NCBI RefSeq assembly: GCF_905147365.1
Contig: NC_056428.1
Location: 29,852,001-29,916,000 of the forward strand
Source: Aricia agestis
Lineage: Eukaryota > Arthropoda > Insecta > Lepidoptera > Lycaenidae
Length of the DNA stretch: 64,000 nucleotides
Direction of reading: 5' to 3'
Position 1 is the first letter of the stretch. Every line of letters starts with the position of its first letter. Under the pieces are notes generated by a model. The model did not search any database, was not told the origin of the DNA, and saw only the letters and a list, made by a program, of their open reading frames with translations. The position numbers were made by a program, and so were the translations under genes. Positions 29,001 through 35,984 of this stretch are shown here, piece after piece.

Positions 29001-31859
29001 AGATGCACACTAAGCTTTAAATAAAAATCAAAATGAATGATACAGACTATAAAGGACACTAAATAGCTATTGCCCGCGACTTCGTCCGCGTGGACTTCAG
29101 TTTATATTAGTGTCAACAAAATTGGTGTCAAAAGCTTTTTAAAACCCTAGTACCCCTTAAATCAAAATACCCAAAACAGCCGTGCAGTGTGCGCATAATA
29201 TATATATTTTTTTAATTAAACTTTTATACCAAATTTTAAAGCTTTTTTAGCTTAATACAACTTAGCTGCATTATACAACTTTAGCTTTACCCATAAACTA
29301 TTTAGTATTTATTATTGGTAGGCAGTTGTTTCTGATATCTATGTTGGTAGGTGAGTTATTTAGTAAAGTAATCGAAAGAATCGAAAAATTCAACACAACA
29401 CAACCTTTTATAGAAATACATATGAGCAAGCGGTAGCGCGATCTAGGCGACTCTTGGCGCCATCTGTTATGAGTTTTGGAACTAACTTAATTTGAACAAA
29501 TTTACGCATAAACACCCACTTACAACCCCTTTTTCTAGTAAAAAAGTAGCCTTTGTCCTTTCTCAGGCTTTAGACTGTGTACAAAATTTCATTACAATTG
29601 GTTCAGTAGTTAGGCTCTCTGATATCTATGTTGGTAGGTGAGTTATTAATAAATAACGTTTATAACAATCGAAAGAATCGAAAAGCCTATATTAACATGG
29701 TACCACCTCTTATATTATACTTATGAGCAAGCGATAGCGCGATCTAGGCGACTCTTGGCGCCATATTTTATGAATTTTTGGAACTAACTTAATTTGAACA
29801 AATTTACGCATTTTCACCCCCTTATAACCACTTTTTCCAGTTAAAAAGTAGCCTATGTCCTTTCTCAGGCTTTAGACTATCTGTGTACAAAATTTCATTA
29901 CAATCGGTTCAGTAGTTTTGGCATGAAAGCGAGACAGACAGAAAGACAGACAGACCGAGATACTTTCGGATTTATAATATTAAGTATAGAATACACAGTG
30001 GTATTTCCCAATTGACAAAAAAAGGCAAGCTGTAGTTGACTAAGCACGGAATTTCCGTTCTACAATATATATTGTATTATTGTGTATCTTTTGTAAAGCC
30101 TTTTTAAAGTCAGTTTTATGTGTTGATTTATTTAGATTTTAGATGAATAAAATTTATAAGACGTCATATATAAATTTTTACTTATCAATAATATTATATA
30201 CTTAATATAATATATACTATACAATACTTCTGTGACAATACAAACATAATAAATTTAAAAGTGTATCTTTCTGCCTGTTATTAAAAAAATTCGTTACTGG
30301 CCATGGAAATTTTAAAGTCAAAATTTACGAATCTAAGTCAGTCGGTCATCGGTCGAGCACATAGGTAGAAATGGTAGAATATGTACGACCGAAGGCACTA
30401 TGTTTGAATAAACCTCTCATCATGTTCTCTGGGAGATTTTTTTCTGCCAAGGCGAAAGAACTACAATGCTAGACAACCTACAATGTAAATCTGATGTCGC
30501 ATACTATGGTGATATTGTGGACAGCGCTATAGGAACTTAATCCGTGCCTTCAAGCATTTTTGTCACAATCATTATTGGCAGTCTAACAAAACAAACTCAA
30601 ATGTTTGTTTCCCTTCGAAGAAAGGATTTTTCAAAACCATAAGTATCTGAGGTTCAATTGTTTCCTGCGAATTTGATGTAAATGGGTGTTCAATTTTCTA
30701 AATCTCGATTTATTATATATATATATATATAGCCATTAGAAAATTTCAACTCTTGTTTCTGGGACTCAGCTGATCTTGATGCCGTGTAAGCATTATCTTA
30801 GTATTTAAGATTAAATAAAAAAACAATAACCCTTTTTAATTTGTCAACTTGTTGTCAACAGACTTCAACCATAAATAAAATAGTATAATTCGTATGTATA
30901 GGCTAGTCACTCAAAAATCTGTCATTTCTCATCTGTGTGTTGTAGTGTGTGTAATGTTTTATTTGTTAAAAAAATGTATGATAAAAGCATAATTTCAAAA
31001 TAATATAAGTTCGATGCACTCCTTCACCATATAAACTATAACTGTGCAAAATTATATGCACCTACGTTTCTCCATTTTTCGTAAAAAGGGTCACAAAGTT
31101 TTTCGTTCGCGTATTAATATTATTGTATGATAAAAGCATAACTTCAAAATAATATAAGTTCGATGCACTCCTTCACCATATAAACTATAACTGTGCAAAA
31201 TTTCATGCACCTACGTTTCTTCATTTTTCGTAAAAAGGTTTTTCGTTCGCGTATTAATATTATGATGATGATACTTTCACGCGGACGAAGTTGTGGGCAA
31301 CAGCTAGTAATGAATATTATATTGAAATAGATACTTTAAATCATGGGAAAGGTCATAGAATAGTTTTCAGTGCAACAAAATGTAGAGTCCCTTTAAGAAA
31401 AACAAATTTCGGGGCAATGAGACGATGGTGGCATTTCGTAATATTACATTACAAAGTATTGTTAAATTTCTTTGATTACTTGGAGACAGAAATTTGTTGG
31501 TAATGTAAGAAAATAGTTGTGTTGTTTTACTATGCCCAGTCACTGAGTGTTATTTGCCCTAAAAAGACAGGACCTTATTAAGATTGTTGTATATTTGCTT
31601 TACTAATTATTAAATTTTAGACAAGTGGCTATATGTTTTTATAGGCATCATCCCTACTTTTACGCTTAAAGTCACACATCCTTACGAGAAACTATAATAT
31701 AATAGAAGGTAAGTATATATTTTATGTTTCATATTGAAACGAATAATAATAATTATAGCTAAAAGCGGACATACCTGCTTCAACAAAAGAACGTGATGTT
31801 TCCAACACGAGCAAAACGAACGTAATTCGCGATATCATTTTTACTGCGTGAAGATTCAT
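1978..31859 (-). CDS. Gene A: N-terminal part of an unrecognised secreted or type I membrane glycoprotein (5 exons, continues off the left edge)
   Basis: Join on the minus strand: 31859-31775, 27000-26812, 14531-14421, 5570-5469, 2048-1978. Every junction has AG/GT borders with good context (donors gtatgt, gtaagt, gtagat, gtgagt, gtaagt; acceptors preceded by pyrimidine tracts such as tttctttcag). Phases chain 1-1-1-1-0 with no stop. The 186 residues begin with a 28-residue segment that looks like a signal peptide (core ITFVLLVLE). Next comes an acidic/aromatic stretch (FEYSVDTF, NWYDFSPYEHE), a furin-type site (RQRR, then QAP), a Thr/Ser/Pro/Asn-rich linker with NNT and NRT sequons, two paralogous modules sharing LLGVNGSGILHVNVTN, and a last exon reading DTTNIFKETPEII followed by KAEQHLANLTY. 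The product probably passes through the secretory pathway and is glycosylated and cleaved at RQRR; that is inference. I do not recognise the family. The introns are about 4.8, 12.3, 8.9 and 3.4 kb and mostly repeats. The C-terminus is outside the window or in exons I could not find below 1978. Confidence 0.68.
2329..2430 (-). mobile_element. Truncated Helitron-like 3' end (CTAG terminus)
   Basis: On the minus strand it ends in GGGTCGCTAG with a GC-rich hairpin just inside (cgacccgcc, then ggcttcgcacggg). The same terminus is found at 49857. The other end of the element is lost. Confidence 0.5.
2570..2850 (+). repeat. Short retroposon (SINE-like) with A-rich tail, diverged copy
   Basis: It begins at gtgggagagccatac and contains cttcggcacgaatgggccgg, a C/T-rich ccctaccctattccc stretch, ggccggcaacgcgcctgcag and gacccgtttgctcg, and ends ttatttcataaaaaaa. 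Other copies are at 15327-15675 (+), 34242-34510 (-) and 61108-61302 (-). It has no ORF of its own. Confidence 0.6.
3650..4231 (-). mobile_element. Helitron-like family copy (repeat B)
   Basis: On the minus strand it starts TCTATACTAATATTATAAAG at 4231, followed by (GTTT)n, and continues with caaaataagtaaattttctgg (inverted) and aggcagcgtacgc. Extensive copies lie at 33009-33600 (+) and 34715-35525 (-). The inner boundary near 3650 is approximate. Confidence 0.5.
5469..5570 (-). CDS. Gene A exon 4 (second LLGVNGSGILHVNVTN module, paralogue of exon 3)
   Basis: 102-nt symmetrical phase 1-1 exon between gttttctcag and gtgagt. It encodes GATVDQH, LLGVNGSGILHVNVTN, then SMPDDDSALGN. Because both this exon and exon 3 are phase 1-1, either can be skipped or both joined without a frameshift, so tandem inclusion and mutually exclusive use are both possible. 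Confidence 0.75.
6080..6427. mobile_element. Harbinger-like MITE with TTA target duplication
   Basis: TIRs GACTGGGTTGCACCA and TTGGTGCACAGTC are flanked by TTA (6077-6079 and 6428-6430). The interior is rich in TTTAAC/GTTAAA hexamers and contains a tandem duplication of about 62 bp (6147-6208, 6209-6270: TTTAACTTTAAC, GCCCGAAGAAATTGA, GACAGCTGATCTA). A 142-bp relative is at 59298-59439. Confidence 0.72.
7332..7376. repeat. Perfect 20-bp inverted repeat with 5-nt loop
   Basis: Arms GCCTTAAATTTTCCATGAGC (7332-7351) and its exact complement (7357-7376) flank GCACT. The flanking A/T adds one more pair. It is intronic in gene A. Confidence 0.85.
7885..8257 (+). mobile_element. Helitron-like element, family 2, diverged copy
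   Basis: It carries the family 2 body (ggagaaggagtgcatcgagc, cctttatcatatat, ataaaacattacacacacca, ctcttttatttatcgttgaa) and ends GATCTCTAG at 8257 followed by T. The 5' end merges with other sequence. Confidence 0.55.
9538..9850 (+). repeat. Dispersed repeat with strong terminal hairpin
   Basis: A palindrome AGCCACGACACGAA / TTCGCGTCGTGGCT (one mismatch) is followed by GACTGACTGACTGA, caacgcccagcccaaaccac, acgtaggcacccgctaag and caaataggggatgaaag. This motif order is seen in dispersed insect repeats. No coding. Confidence 0.5.
10002..12297. mobile_element. Second hAT-like element nested inside the first
   Basis: Termini TAGGGAATGTTATT and AATAACATACCCTA carry subterminal TTCGAATATTCGAAT repeats. 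They are flanked by GCTGAATT (9994-10001) and GCTGAAAT (12298-12305), an 8-bp target duplication with one mismatch. It contains a decayed LINE and no transposase ORF. Confidence 0.75.
10240..11781 (+). pseudogene. Non-LTR retrotransposon (LINE) reverse transcriptase, 5'-truncated and inactivated
   Basis: Three consecutive open segments (10415-10810, 10813-11070, 11101-11781) read as one reverse transcriptase broken by stops and frame changes. Motifs in order: WRFSIVKPIPKKDN with LRPISILPCLSKVLEKVV (fingers), SGFRKHHSASTALIDVVDN, GVPQGSVIGPLLFSLYCADI, the catalytic box YADD at about 11056, and NPAKTKYMILGT. In-frame stops follow the YADD box (tag at about 11068) and occur between 10789 and 10813. 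The endonuclease domain is missing. It is a Jockey/CR1-type non-LTR element; the clade was not assigned. It sits within the nested hAT and is no longer functional. Confidence 0.88.
12946..13205. mobile_element. MITE with TIRs of about 35 bp
   Basis: GCCTGCCTAGCATACACCAA at 12946, continuing through CGAGATATCTCACTCT, is repeated inverted at 13171-13205 with one mismatch in the outer part. The interior contains (TTTA)n. It lies 60 bp from the right end of the outer hAT. No target duplication was resolved. Confidence 0.75.
13695..13856. mobile_element. Fold-back MITE
   Basis: GCCGCAGTCAATGACATTTA, then ACGATTACTTAAA, on the left matches inverted TTTAAGTAATCATTAAACG and CCCTGAGTGCCGCTG on the right. 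Inner arms AAATGAAGATTTTGACA and TGTCAAATTCTTCATT also pair. Confidence 0.6.
14421..14531 (-). CDS. Gene A exon 3 (first LLGVNGSGILHVNVTN module)
   Basis: 111-nt symmetrical phase 1-1 exon between ttctttcag and gtagat. It encodes KPTVVPEQK, then LLGVNGSGILHVNVTN, then LPKVSDPISATD. It carries two N-glycosylation sequons (NGS, NVT). Its core is identical in protein, but not in codons, to exon 4. Confidence 0.75.
15198..15905 (-). mobile_element. Helitron-like element, family 3, interrupted by a retroposon
   Basis: Its 3' terminus on the minus strand is CTAG at 15198-15201. The body (tatcctatgatcctttacgt, cttatctgtgccaaataac, attgctccagtagtt, ttcctcgataaatgggctat) matches the uninterrupted copy at 49857-50196, which shows that 15327-15675 is an insertion. 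Confidence 0.65.
15327..15675 (+). mobile_element. SINE-like retroposon with 7-bp target duplication
   Basis: It runs from GTGGGAGGGCCATGCTTCGG to a poly-A tail and is flanked by AAATAAC (15320-15326 and 15676-15682). The sequence without the insert is seen at about 49965 (ccaaataacataaaaattg), giving a paralogous empty site. GGCTCGACC resembles a pol III B box, but this is weak. Confidence 0.8.
16007..16276 (+). mobile_element. Helitron-like element (about 210 bp) with a triplicated 5' end
   Basis: Three head-to-tail copies of ATATTATAAATGCGAAAG precede the body (gtgaaccgctggaccgattt, acataggatagtttttatcc, cgcaacggagttgcgggcgt). The element ends CTAG at 16273-16276 followed by T. The complete unit is 16067-16276. 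Confidence 0.65.
16290..20189. other. Intron 2 of gene A, mostly unclassified sequence
   Basis: Apart from the hydrophobic frame at 17746-18063, a decayed repeat at about 18400-18560 (ggctaaaaactatcctatgt), a possible 3' LINE/repeat fragment at 16670-16870 ending in a poly-A run, and a 55-codon frame at 16969-17133 (MDSWIIIFVYYYGKL...), I see no gene or ordered repeat here. Confidence 0.4.
17746..18063 (-). other. Unexplained hydrophobic open frame, about 105 codons
   Basis: The frame is open from just after a stop at about 18066 down to TAA at 17746-17748. It has hydrophobic stretches (KLALFWLSMLIDAGIPFFT, MYLCITTPTWFSLPISIS) and a charged end (FQEKSEPK). No initiator ATG lies near its beginning. 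It could be an exon of an unrecognised gene, a pseudogene, or chance. It lies inside the large gene A intron on the same strand. No family is recognised. Confidence 0.25.
20190..20689 (+). mobile_element. Helitron-like element, family 2, complete copy (500 bp)
   Basis: It starts TCTATATATTAATACGTGAG and ends CGATCTCTAG, sitting between A and T as expected for Helitrons. A hairpin GGTCGAATTTCGACC (20659-20673) lies 12 nt upstream of the CTAG end. An inverted full copy is at 27733-28225. There is no Rep/helicase ORF, so it is non-autonomous. Confidence 0.82.
21280..21520. repeat. Dispersed repeat C copy
   Basis: Shares tttacttctatgctctaagt, ggagttataacgattttctt, tttgagagccaatttgtcaa and aaggatcggacaccg with 24690-24840, 35985-36560 (inverted) and 38158-38760. 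Confidence 0.55.
21859..22542. mobile_element. hAT-like element with perfect 8-bp target duplication
   Basis: Termini TAGAGACCGGAT and ATCCGGTCTCTA are flanked by GTTATTAC (21851-21858 and 22543-22550). The minus strand has an open frame (22162-21893) containing WITNFLRTFTYDGNVLYCRV followed by CDG. This resembles the N-terminal CxxC region of hAT-derived CGGBP1-like proteins, so it may be a transposase remnant; that part is tentative. The interior is rich in ATGCAAATATGCAT-type subterminal repeats. Confidence 0.78.
22431..23425 (+). repeat. 187-bp tandem repeat spanning a transposon/flank junction
   Basis: GAAAAATGTTATAAATGTAC recurs at 22866, 23053 and 23240 (period exactly 187), with a diverged first unit at 22433. 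Each unit holds the last ~115 bp of the hAT element, its GTTATTAC target copy, and ~70 bp of flank (ttgaacccttctcattgtgg). The first unit's flank is replaced by an insert at about 22562-22738 that ends in A(9). Confidence 0.92.
22562..22738 (+). mobile_element. Retroposon fragment with poly-A end inside the tandem array
   Basis: A GC-richer block (gcgggtcccaagacagcttt, ggttttcgtggttggatacc, gtggtgggccaaagcccg) ends in a run of A and interrupts the otherwise regular 187-bp repeats. This looks like a 5'-truncated retroposon 3' end. The family was not assigned. Confidence 0.5.
23606..23690. repeat. Inverted repeat, 16-bp arms
   Basis: ATGGAAAATACGCCAA at about 23609 and TTGGCGTATTTTCCAT at about 23675 are exact complements around an AT-rich loop. 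Confidence 0.6.
24399..24439. repeat. Perfect 17-bp inverted repeat
   Basis: CATATCCACATGTTGCT (24399-24415) and its complement (24423-24439) flank ACTCTAG. Outer TACATTATAC / GTATAATGTA extend the pairing imperfectly. Confidence 0.85.
24690..24840. repeat. Dispersed repeat C copy (short)
   Basis: Contains aagtactggtcagattagtg, tgccattttacaaccgcg, tttgagagccaatttgtcga and ggatcggacaccggtgtcgg, as in the copies at 36370-36560 (inverted) and 38270-38420. Confidence 0.55.
25735..25870. repeat. Dispersed repeat fragment with caccggttcggg / gagaagaaccggcg motif
   Basis: taccaccggttcgggaatta and cgagaagaaccggcgtaaga are phrases I associate with repeats common in Lepidoptera. The overlapping minus-strand frames are not convincing genes. 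Confidence 0.4.
26812..27000 (-). CDS. Gene A exon 2 (propeptide with furin-like site, Thr/Ser/Pro-rich linker)
   Basis: The acceptor tttctttcag and donor gtaagt border 189 nt that stay open in the phase set by exon 1. It encodes an aromatic/acidic stretch, EHERQRRQAP with a furin-type RQRR, and a mucin-like run rich in T, S, P and N. GC content is visibly higher than in the flanking introns. Confidence 0.7.
27733..28225 (-). mobile_element. Helitron-like element, family 2, complete inverted copy
   Basis: On the minus strand it starts TCTATATATTAATACGTGAG (28225) and ends CTAG (27733), with A/T target bases outside. The hairpin GGTCGAA / TTCGACC is next to the CTAG end. It is very similar to 20190-20689 in the opposite orientation. 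Confidence 0.82.
28380..28975. repeat. Dispersed repeat with inverted cggccaagtgcgagtt / gggttccgt ends
   Basis: It starts aacccggccaagtgcgagtt and carries gaagggttccgc, acggacggacagacagacag and gggttccgttttttgcc, ending tacggaaccctaaaaa. It is a longer relative of the repeats at 1-600 and 8878-9280. Confidence 0.55.
29064..29990 (-). mobile_element. Helitron-like element, family 1, with internal duplication
   Basis: On the minus strand it begins TCTATACTTAATATTATAAA (29990) and ends with the hairpin-bearing GGCAATAGCTAT near 29064 (CTAG mutated to CTAT). A segment of about 300 bp (tatctatgttggtaggtgag to ggttcagtagtt) is present twice, starting at about 29335 and 29626. Confidence 0.7.
30730..31262 (-). 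mobile_element. Helitron-like element, family 2, with terminal duplication
   Basis: Family 2 body in inverted orientation. A segment of about 135 bp (gtatgataaaagcataa to ttcgcgtattaatatta) occurs twice in tandem (about 30975-31125 and 31125-31262), so the 5' end is duplicated. A fragment of the family 1 3' end, GGGCAACAGCTAG, follows at 31294-31306. Confidence 0.65.
31775..31859 (-). CDS. Gene A exon 1 (start codon and signal peptide)
   Basis: ATG is at 31859 on the minus strand, with an AAA-ATG context. It encodes 28 complete codons plus one base. Residues 9-22 are hydrophobic and end in SRSFVEA, which looks like a cleavable signal peptide. A second ATG at codon 8 is an alternative start. 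The donor reads GCAG|gtatgt. Confidence 0.65.
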
Positions 31860-32160
31860 TTTAACACCTTCGAACAGTTCTTTTTAACTAAAATGCCGTC
31901 ATTTAGCACTTTGAGTTCAATTCCAAGTCTATGACGTTATTGCCAGTGATAAATTGGCAGTATTTATCCACGCTGGCGCGTCCTCTCCGTGCGACTCGAA
32001 TTAAACGTCTTTGACATTGACAAGTACGGGGAGTACAACTGACAACAAAACAATGACAGTTGTCAAACAACTGACACATATGGTGATGCCAACTGATGAA
32101 ACTGCAACATCCGGGGGGTTTTCGAGTTACAACTTACAAAGCGGTGCTTTGTAAGTTGTC
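31860..32160 (-). promoter_or_regulatory. Probable 5' flank of gene A
   Basis: This is the region just upstream of the gene A start codon. GC content rises locally (ccacgctggcgcgtcctctc) and there is no ORF. No TATA box was convincingly placed. It includes a perfect inverted repeat ACAACTTACAAAGC / GCTTTGTAAGTTGT (32129-32142 and 32146-32159). Confidence 0.3.
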
Positions 32161-32426
32161 CGGGCCGTAATATTGGAAAAAGTGACTAATAAATAATTCA
32201 GAATGTTTTTAAAATGAACTAATCCATACTCATTTTAAATATTATAAACGTAAAAGTGTTTTTGCCTGTCTGCCTGTCTGAGTGAACTTACATCTTTACG
32301 TTTAGAACTCTGAACCTACTTGTTGAAATTCTTGTGTTGGATTTATCGAGATTCGAGAACGGCTTTAGGATAACAGGTCACGCTGCAACAAATAAGAACA
32401 AAAATCCAGTGGAAGTTCTTTCTAGC

Positions 32427-32792
32427 GCTGGCACTTCACATGGCAACAAAATATAGCCAACAACATACAAATAGTATTTGCTGTTGGCTATATTTTGTTG
32501 CATTTGGCGAAATTATTGACGTCATACACAAACAAGGAAATAAAGGCATATACGACCTTCCACACATGGACGTCAAATACAAAACTTTTACTTGATTTTG
32601 TTTACTTGCCTATTTGACTCCTTTGATGTGCATGAAAAACCCACAAAGTACGAATACATGTATTTGGTATTGGTTATATTTGTCAAATAGACAAATAAGG
32701 TAAATACTTTGTCAAACACACTGTCTACACATGGTGATTCTTTGGCGAATACGTCAAATACGCAAATACAAATAGCCATGTGAAGTGCCAGC
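32427..32792. mobile_element. TIR element with 18-bp perfect termini
   Basis: GCTGGCACTTCACATGGC (32427-32444) is exactly inverted at 32775-32792. Just inside the left end a second palindrome (AACAAAATATAGCCAAC and complement, to about 32500) forms a hairpin. No target duplication was identified. Confidence 0.75.
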
Positions 32793-33008
32793 ATTATTTA
32801 CATACAATAAATAAAATACAAATTGTACAAAATGTATTGAGAAAGCTACAGTTAGTATACTAATTTCTTTAAACTTTTAAGCTACTGCATAGCTTTTATC
32901 GCGGGCTTTGAGCGCGGCTATCAAGAAATTCCCACCTAATATTCGTCTAACGTCGTTTCAATTCGGCAGACTTTGGCTCGGTGTGGCTCGGGTGTGGTTT
33001 TTTTTCTA

Positions 33009-33600
33009 TACGAGTACTAATATTATAAAGAGGTAAACTTTGTTTGTTTGTTTGTTTAATTGTAATGAATAGGCTCAAAACCTACTGGACCGATTTTAAA
33101 AATTCTTTCACCATTCGAAAGCTACATTATTTACGAGTAATAAAGGCTACTTTTAATTTTGGAAAATATAGGGTTCCGTAAGATATTTCAGTTTTTCGGA
33201 AACAACCAGAAAATTTACTTATTTTGCGAACGCTGCCTAAACTATAAAAGATAGAACTATATAATGTTCCAAGTAAATGTAGATCTTATAAATATCTACA
33301 AAAATGTCCGGGACACACTATACCTATCTATGACAAGTGAGGCACAACAACCATTTTTTTATTTAAAAATCTAGATTATTTTAGACTACATTTCAACGCA
33401 TTTATTTTACTCACGCTAATAATCCTTATCAAAATAAATTATTCTATCACTAAGTACAGTTTATGGAGATTATATCTGGTCTTTGAATGATTAAAATTGG
33501 AGGTTTGGTTTAGAAGTTATGGCGAAATTAAAATATTGCAATTTACGCCCGTTTCGAAGTGGGCGCTACCAATGCGGGGGTGCGCTCGCGGACGGGTTTC
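33009..33600 (+). mobile_element. Repeat B (Helitron-like) copy, left arm of a large inverted pair
   Basis: It starts TACTAATATTATAAAGAGGT, then (GTTT)n. The sequence matches 3650-4231 and the inverted copy at 34715-35525. Confidence 0.6.
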
Positions 33601-33606
33601 ACTACA

Positions 33607-34235
33607 TCTATACTAGTCTATACTATAATATTATAAATGCGAAAGTATCTCAGTCTGTCTGTCTGTCTCGCTTTCACGCCAAAACTACTGAACCGATTGT
33701 AATGAAATTTTGTACACAGATAGTATAAAGCCTGAGAAAGGACATAGGCTACTTTTTAACTGGAAAAAAGGGGTTGTAAGGGGGTGTAAATGCGTAAATT
33801 TGTTCAAATTAAGTTAGTTCCAAAAACTCATAACAGATGGCGCCAAGAGTCGCCTAGATCACGCTATCGCTTGCTCATATGTATTTCTATAAGAGGTGGT
33901 ACCATGTAGAGTTTAAATTTTCGATTCTTTCGATTATTATATACACGAACTCACCTACCAACATAGATATGCCTACCAATAATAAATACTAAATAGTTTA
34001 TGGGTAAATCTGAAGTTGTGTAATGCAGCTAAGTTGTGTAAAGCTAAATAAGCTTTAAAATTTGGTATAAAAAAGTTTAATTAAAAAAAAATTATGTGCA
34101 CACTGCACAGCTGTTTTGGGTATTTTGATTTAAGGGGTACCAGGGTTTTAAAAAGCATTTGAAAGCAAGTTTGTTGACACCGCGCGCTAAAAACTGAAGT
34201 CCAAGCGGACGAAGTCGCGGGCTGTTGCCCGCTAG
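33607..34235 (+). mobile_element. Helitron-like element, family 1
   Basis: The 5' end TCTATACTAGTCTATACTAT shows a duplicated start. The body includes gaaccgattgtaatgaaatt, aaaggacataggctactttt and gatggcgccaagagtcgcct. It ends cggacgaagtcgcgggctgt, then CTAG (34232-34235), followed by T. No coding. Confidence 0.75.
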
Positions 34236-34241
34236 TATAAA

Positions 34242-34510
34242 ATAAGGGGCAAACGAGCAAACGGGTCACGTGATGGAAAGCAACTTCCGTCGCCCATGGA
34301 CACTCGCAGCATCAAAAGAGCTGCAGGTGCGTTGCCGACCTTTTAAGAGGGAATAGGGTAATAGGGGAGGGTAGAGAAGGGTATTGGGCCTCTGGTAAAC
34401 TTACTCACTCGGCGAAACACAGCGCAAGCGCTGTTTCACGCCGGTTTTCTGTGAGAACGTGCTATTTCTCCGGTCGAGCCGGCCCATTCGTGCCGAAGCA
34501 TGGCTCTCCC
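34242..34510 (-). mobile_element. SINE-like retroposon copy
   Basis: Inverted relative to 15327-15675: ggggcaaacgagcaaacggg, gcaacttccgtcgcccatgg, gctgcaggtgcgttgccg, ggtaataggggagggtag, ccggcccattcgtgccgaag. The A tail lies at the left (as T/A mix near 34240). Confidence 0.65.
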
Positions 34511-34714
34511 ACATGGTGCACGTCGCATCGCTGTACTGGTCGGTGCAATATTGCCAGACTTTGTTTGTAGCGGTCGCCCGAGGCTCCGTTCTCGCGGATG
34601 TTGATTACCGCTGCAAAAAGCCGACCCAGGAAAGACTCGAGGTCAGCAAAATGATTCCCAGGTCGACGAAGTAATTGTACGCAGACTGCACAGAATGCCT
34701 ACCTCCCGCACGCG

Positions 34715-35525
34715 CACCCCCGCCTTGGTGACACCCACTATCGTAATATTTTAATTTCGCCATAATTTAAAAACTAAACGTCCAATTTTAATCATTCAAA
34801 GACCAAATATTATAATATAAACTATAGTTAGCGATGAAATAATTTATTTTGATAAGCATTTATAGCATGAGTAAAATAAACCCGTTTAAATGTAGTCCAA
34901 AAAAAGATTCAAGATTTTTAAATAACAAAATGGTTGTTGTGCCTCACTCGACATAGATAGGTGTAGTGTGTGGCAAAGTTTATTGTAGATATTTTAAATA
35001 AGATCTACAATTACTTAGTACATATTTTATGGGTGTACCTTTTAAAGTTTAGGCAGCGTACGCAAAATAAGTAAGCGCTCTTACAGACGAACGGCACGAT
35101 CCGAATCGTCCGTTGCGTACAATACCGACCTGTGGACGCTAACCTTTACACGGTACGTCACAACTGCAAGCGTGATAAACTGTCGACGGCTGCCGTCGAC
35201 TGCCATCGATTGCCGCCGTCTGCCGCCGACACGTGCCGCCGACTGCCACCGACACGTGCCGCCGACTGCCGTTGACTGCCAACGACACGTGCCGTTCGTC
35301 TGTAAACGCCCTAACTTGTCTGGTTGATTTTTACACCTTGCATTCCAAAAACCCAAATATTTTATGGAACCCTATATTTTCCAAAATAAAATTTAGCCTA
35401 TGTTCAGCAAAAATAATGTACGATTCCAATGGAAAAAGAATTTTTCAAATCGGTCCAGCAGTTTCGGAGCCTATTCAATTCAAACAAACAAACAAACAAA
35501 AAATCTAATCTTTCCTCAATATAAT
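34715..35525 (-). mobile_element. Repeat B (Helitron-like) copy, right arm, interrupted by a MITE
   Basis: Inverted copy of 33009-33600 with the MITE 35075-35311 inserted, ending ATAATATTAGTGTAGA. Shared phrases include aataatttattttgataagc, cctcactcgacatagatagg and ttaggcagcgtacgcaaaat. Confidence 0.6.
35075..35311. mobile_element. Harbinger-like MITE with TAA target duplication and GCCGACACGTGCC tandem core
   Basis: TIRs GCGCTCTTACAGACGAACGG and CCGTTCGTCTGTAAACGCCC are flanked by TAA (35072-35074 and 35312-35314). The centre has degenerate tandem units based on CGACTGCCRYCGA and GACACGTGCCGC. The minus-strand frame through it (TCRWQS repeats) is a by-product of the repeats. Confidence 0.8.
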
Positions 35526-35539
35526 ATTAGTGTAGAAGT

Positions 35540-35910
35540 TTACGTAGTAAGTTGACGCCTCCGTGGTCTAGTGGTTAGAGCGTCGCTCTCGACTCCGGAG
35601 GTCGTGGGTTCGAATCCCGCGTTGGAAACATGTTATTTCCAAGTTTGGTTAGGACAATGCAGGCTGATCACCTGATTGTCTGACAAGTAAGATGATCCAT
35701 GCGTCGGATGGGCATGTAAAAAGTCGGTCCTGCGCCTGATCTCTCGCCAGTCGTGTCGGTCTTCCGTCCCACTGGGTTATGAGAGTAAAAGGAATAGAGA
35801 GTGCTCTTGTGTACCGCGCACACACTTGGGCACTATAAAATTACTCCTGCGTACCTGGCCTGGTTTCAATGAAACCGGCCACCGTCACCGAAACCGGTGT
35901 GGGGAGTATT
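35540..35910 (+). mobile_element. tRNA-derived SINE with 14-bp target duplication
   Basis: The tRNA-like head (about 35556-35630) has an A box TGGTCTAGTGG and B box GGTTCGAATCC. The body has caggctgatcacctgattgt, gatgatccatgcgtcggatg, ggtcctgcgcctgatctctc and cggccaccgtcaccg. It is flanked by ATTAGTGTAGAAGT (35526-35539 and 35911-35924). It is not a functional tRNA gene, because the 3' half of the cloverleaf runs straight into the SINE body. Confidence 0.85.
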
Positions 35911-35984
35911 ATTAGTGTAGAAGTGTAGATATGTTGATAAAAAATGTTATGTGCTTTACCGCAGCAGTCCCCGAGTGCCAGTGA

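Noticed and set aside
35081..35508. Open frames on both strands with TCRWQS and similar repeats
   Set aside because: They are produced by the GC-rich minisatellite core of the MITE at 35075-35311.
35556..35630. Possible functional tRNA gene (A and B boxes present)
   Set aside because: The tRNA-like head continues into a SINE body shared with 53691 and 63055, has a 14-bp target duplication, and lacks a proper 3' acceptor stem and terminator.
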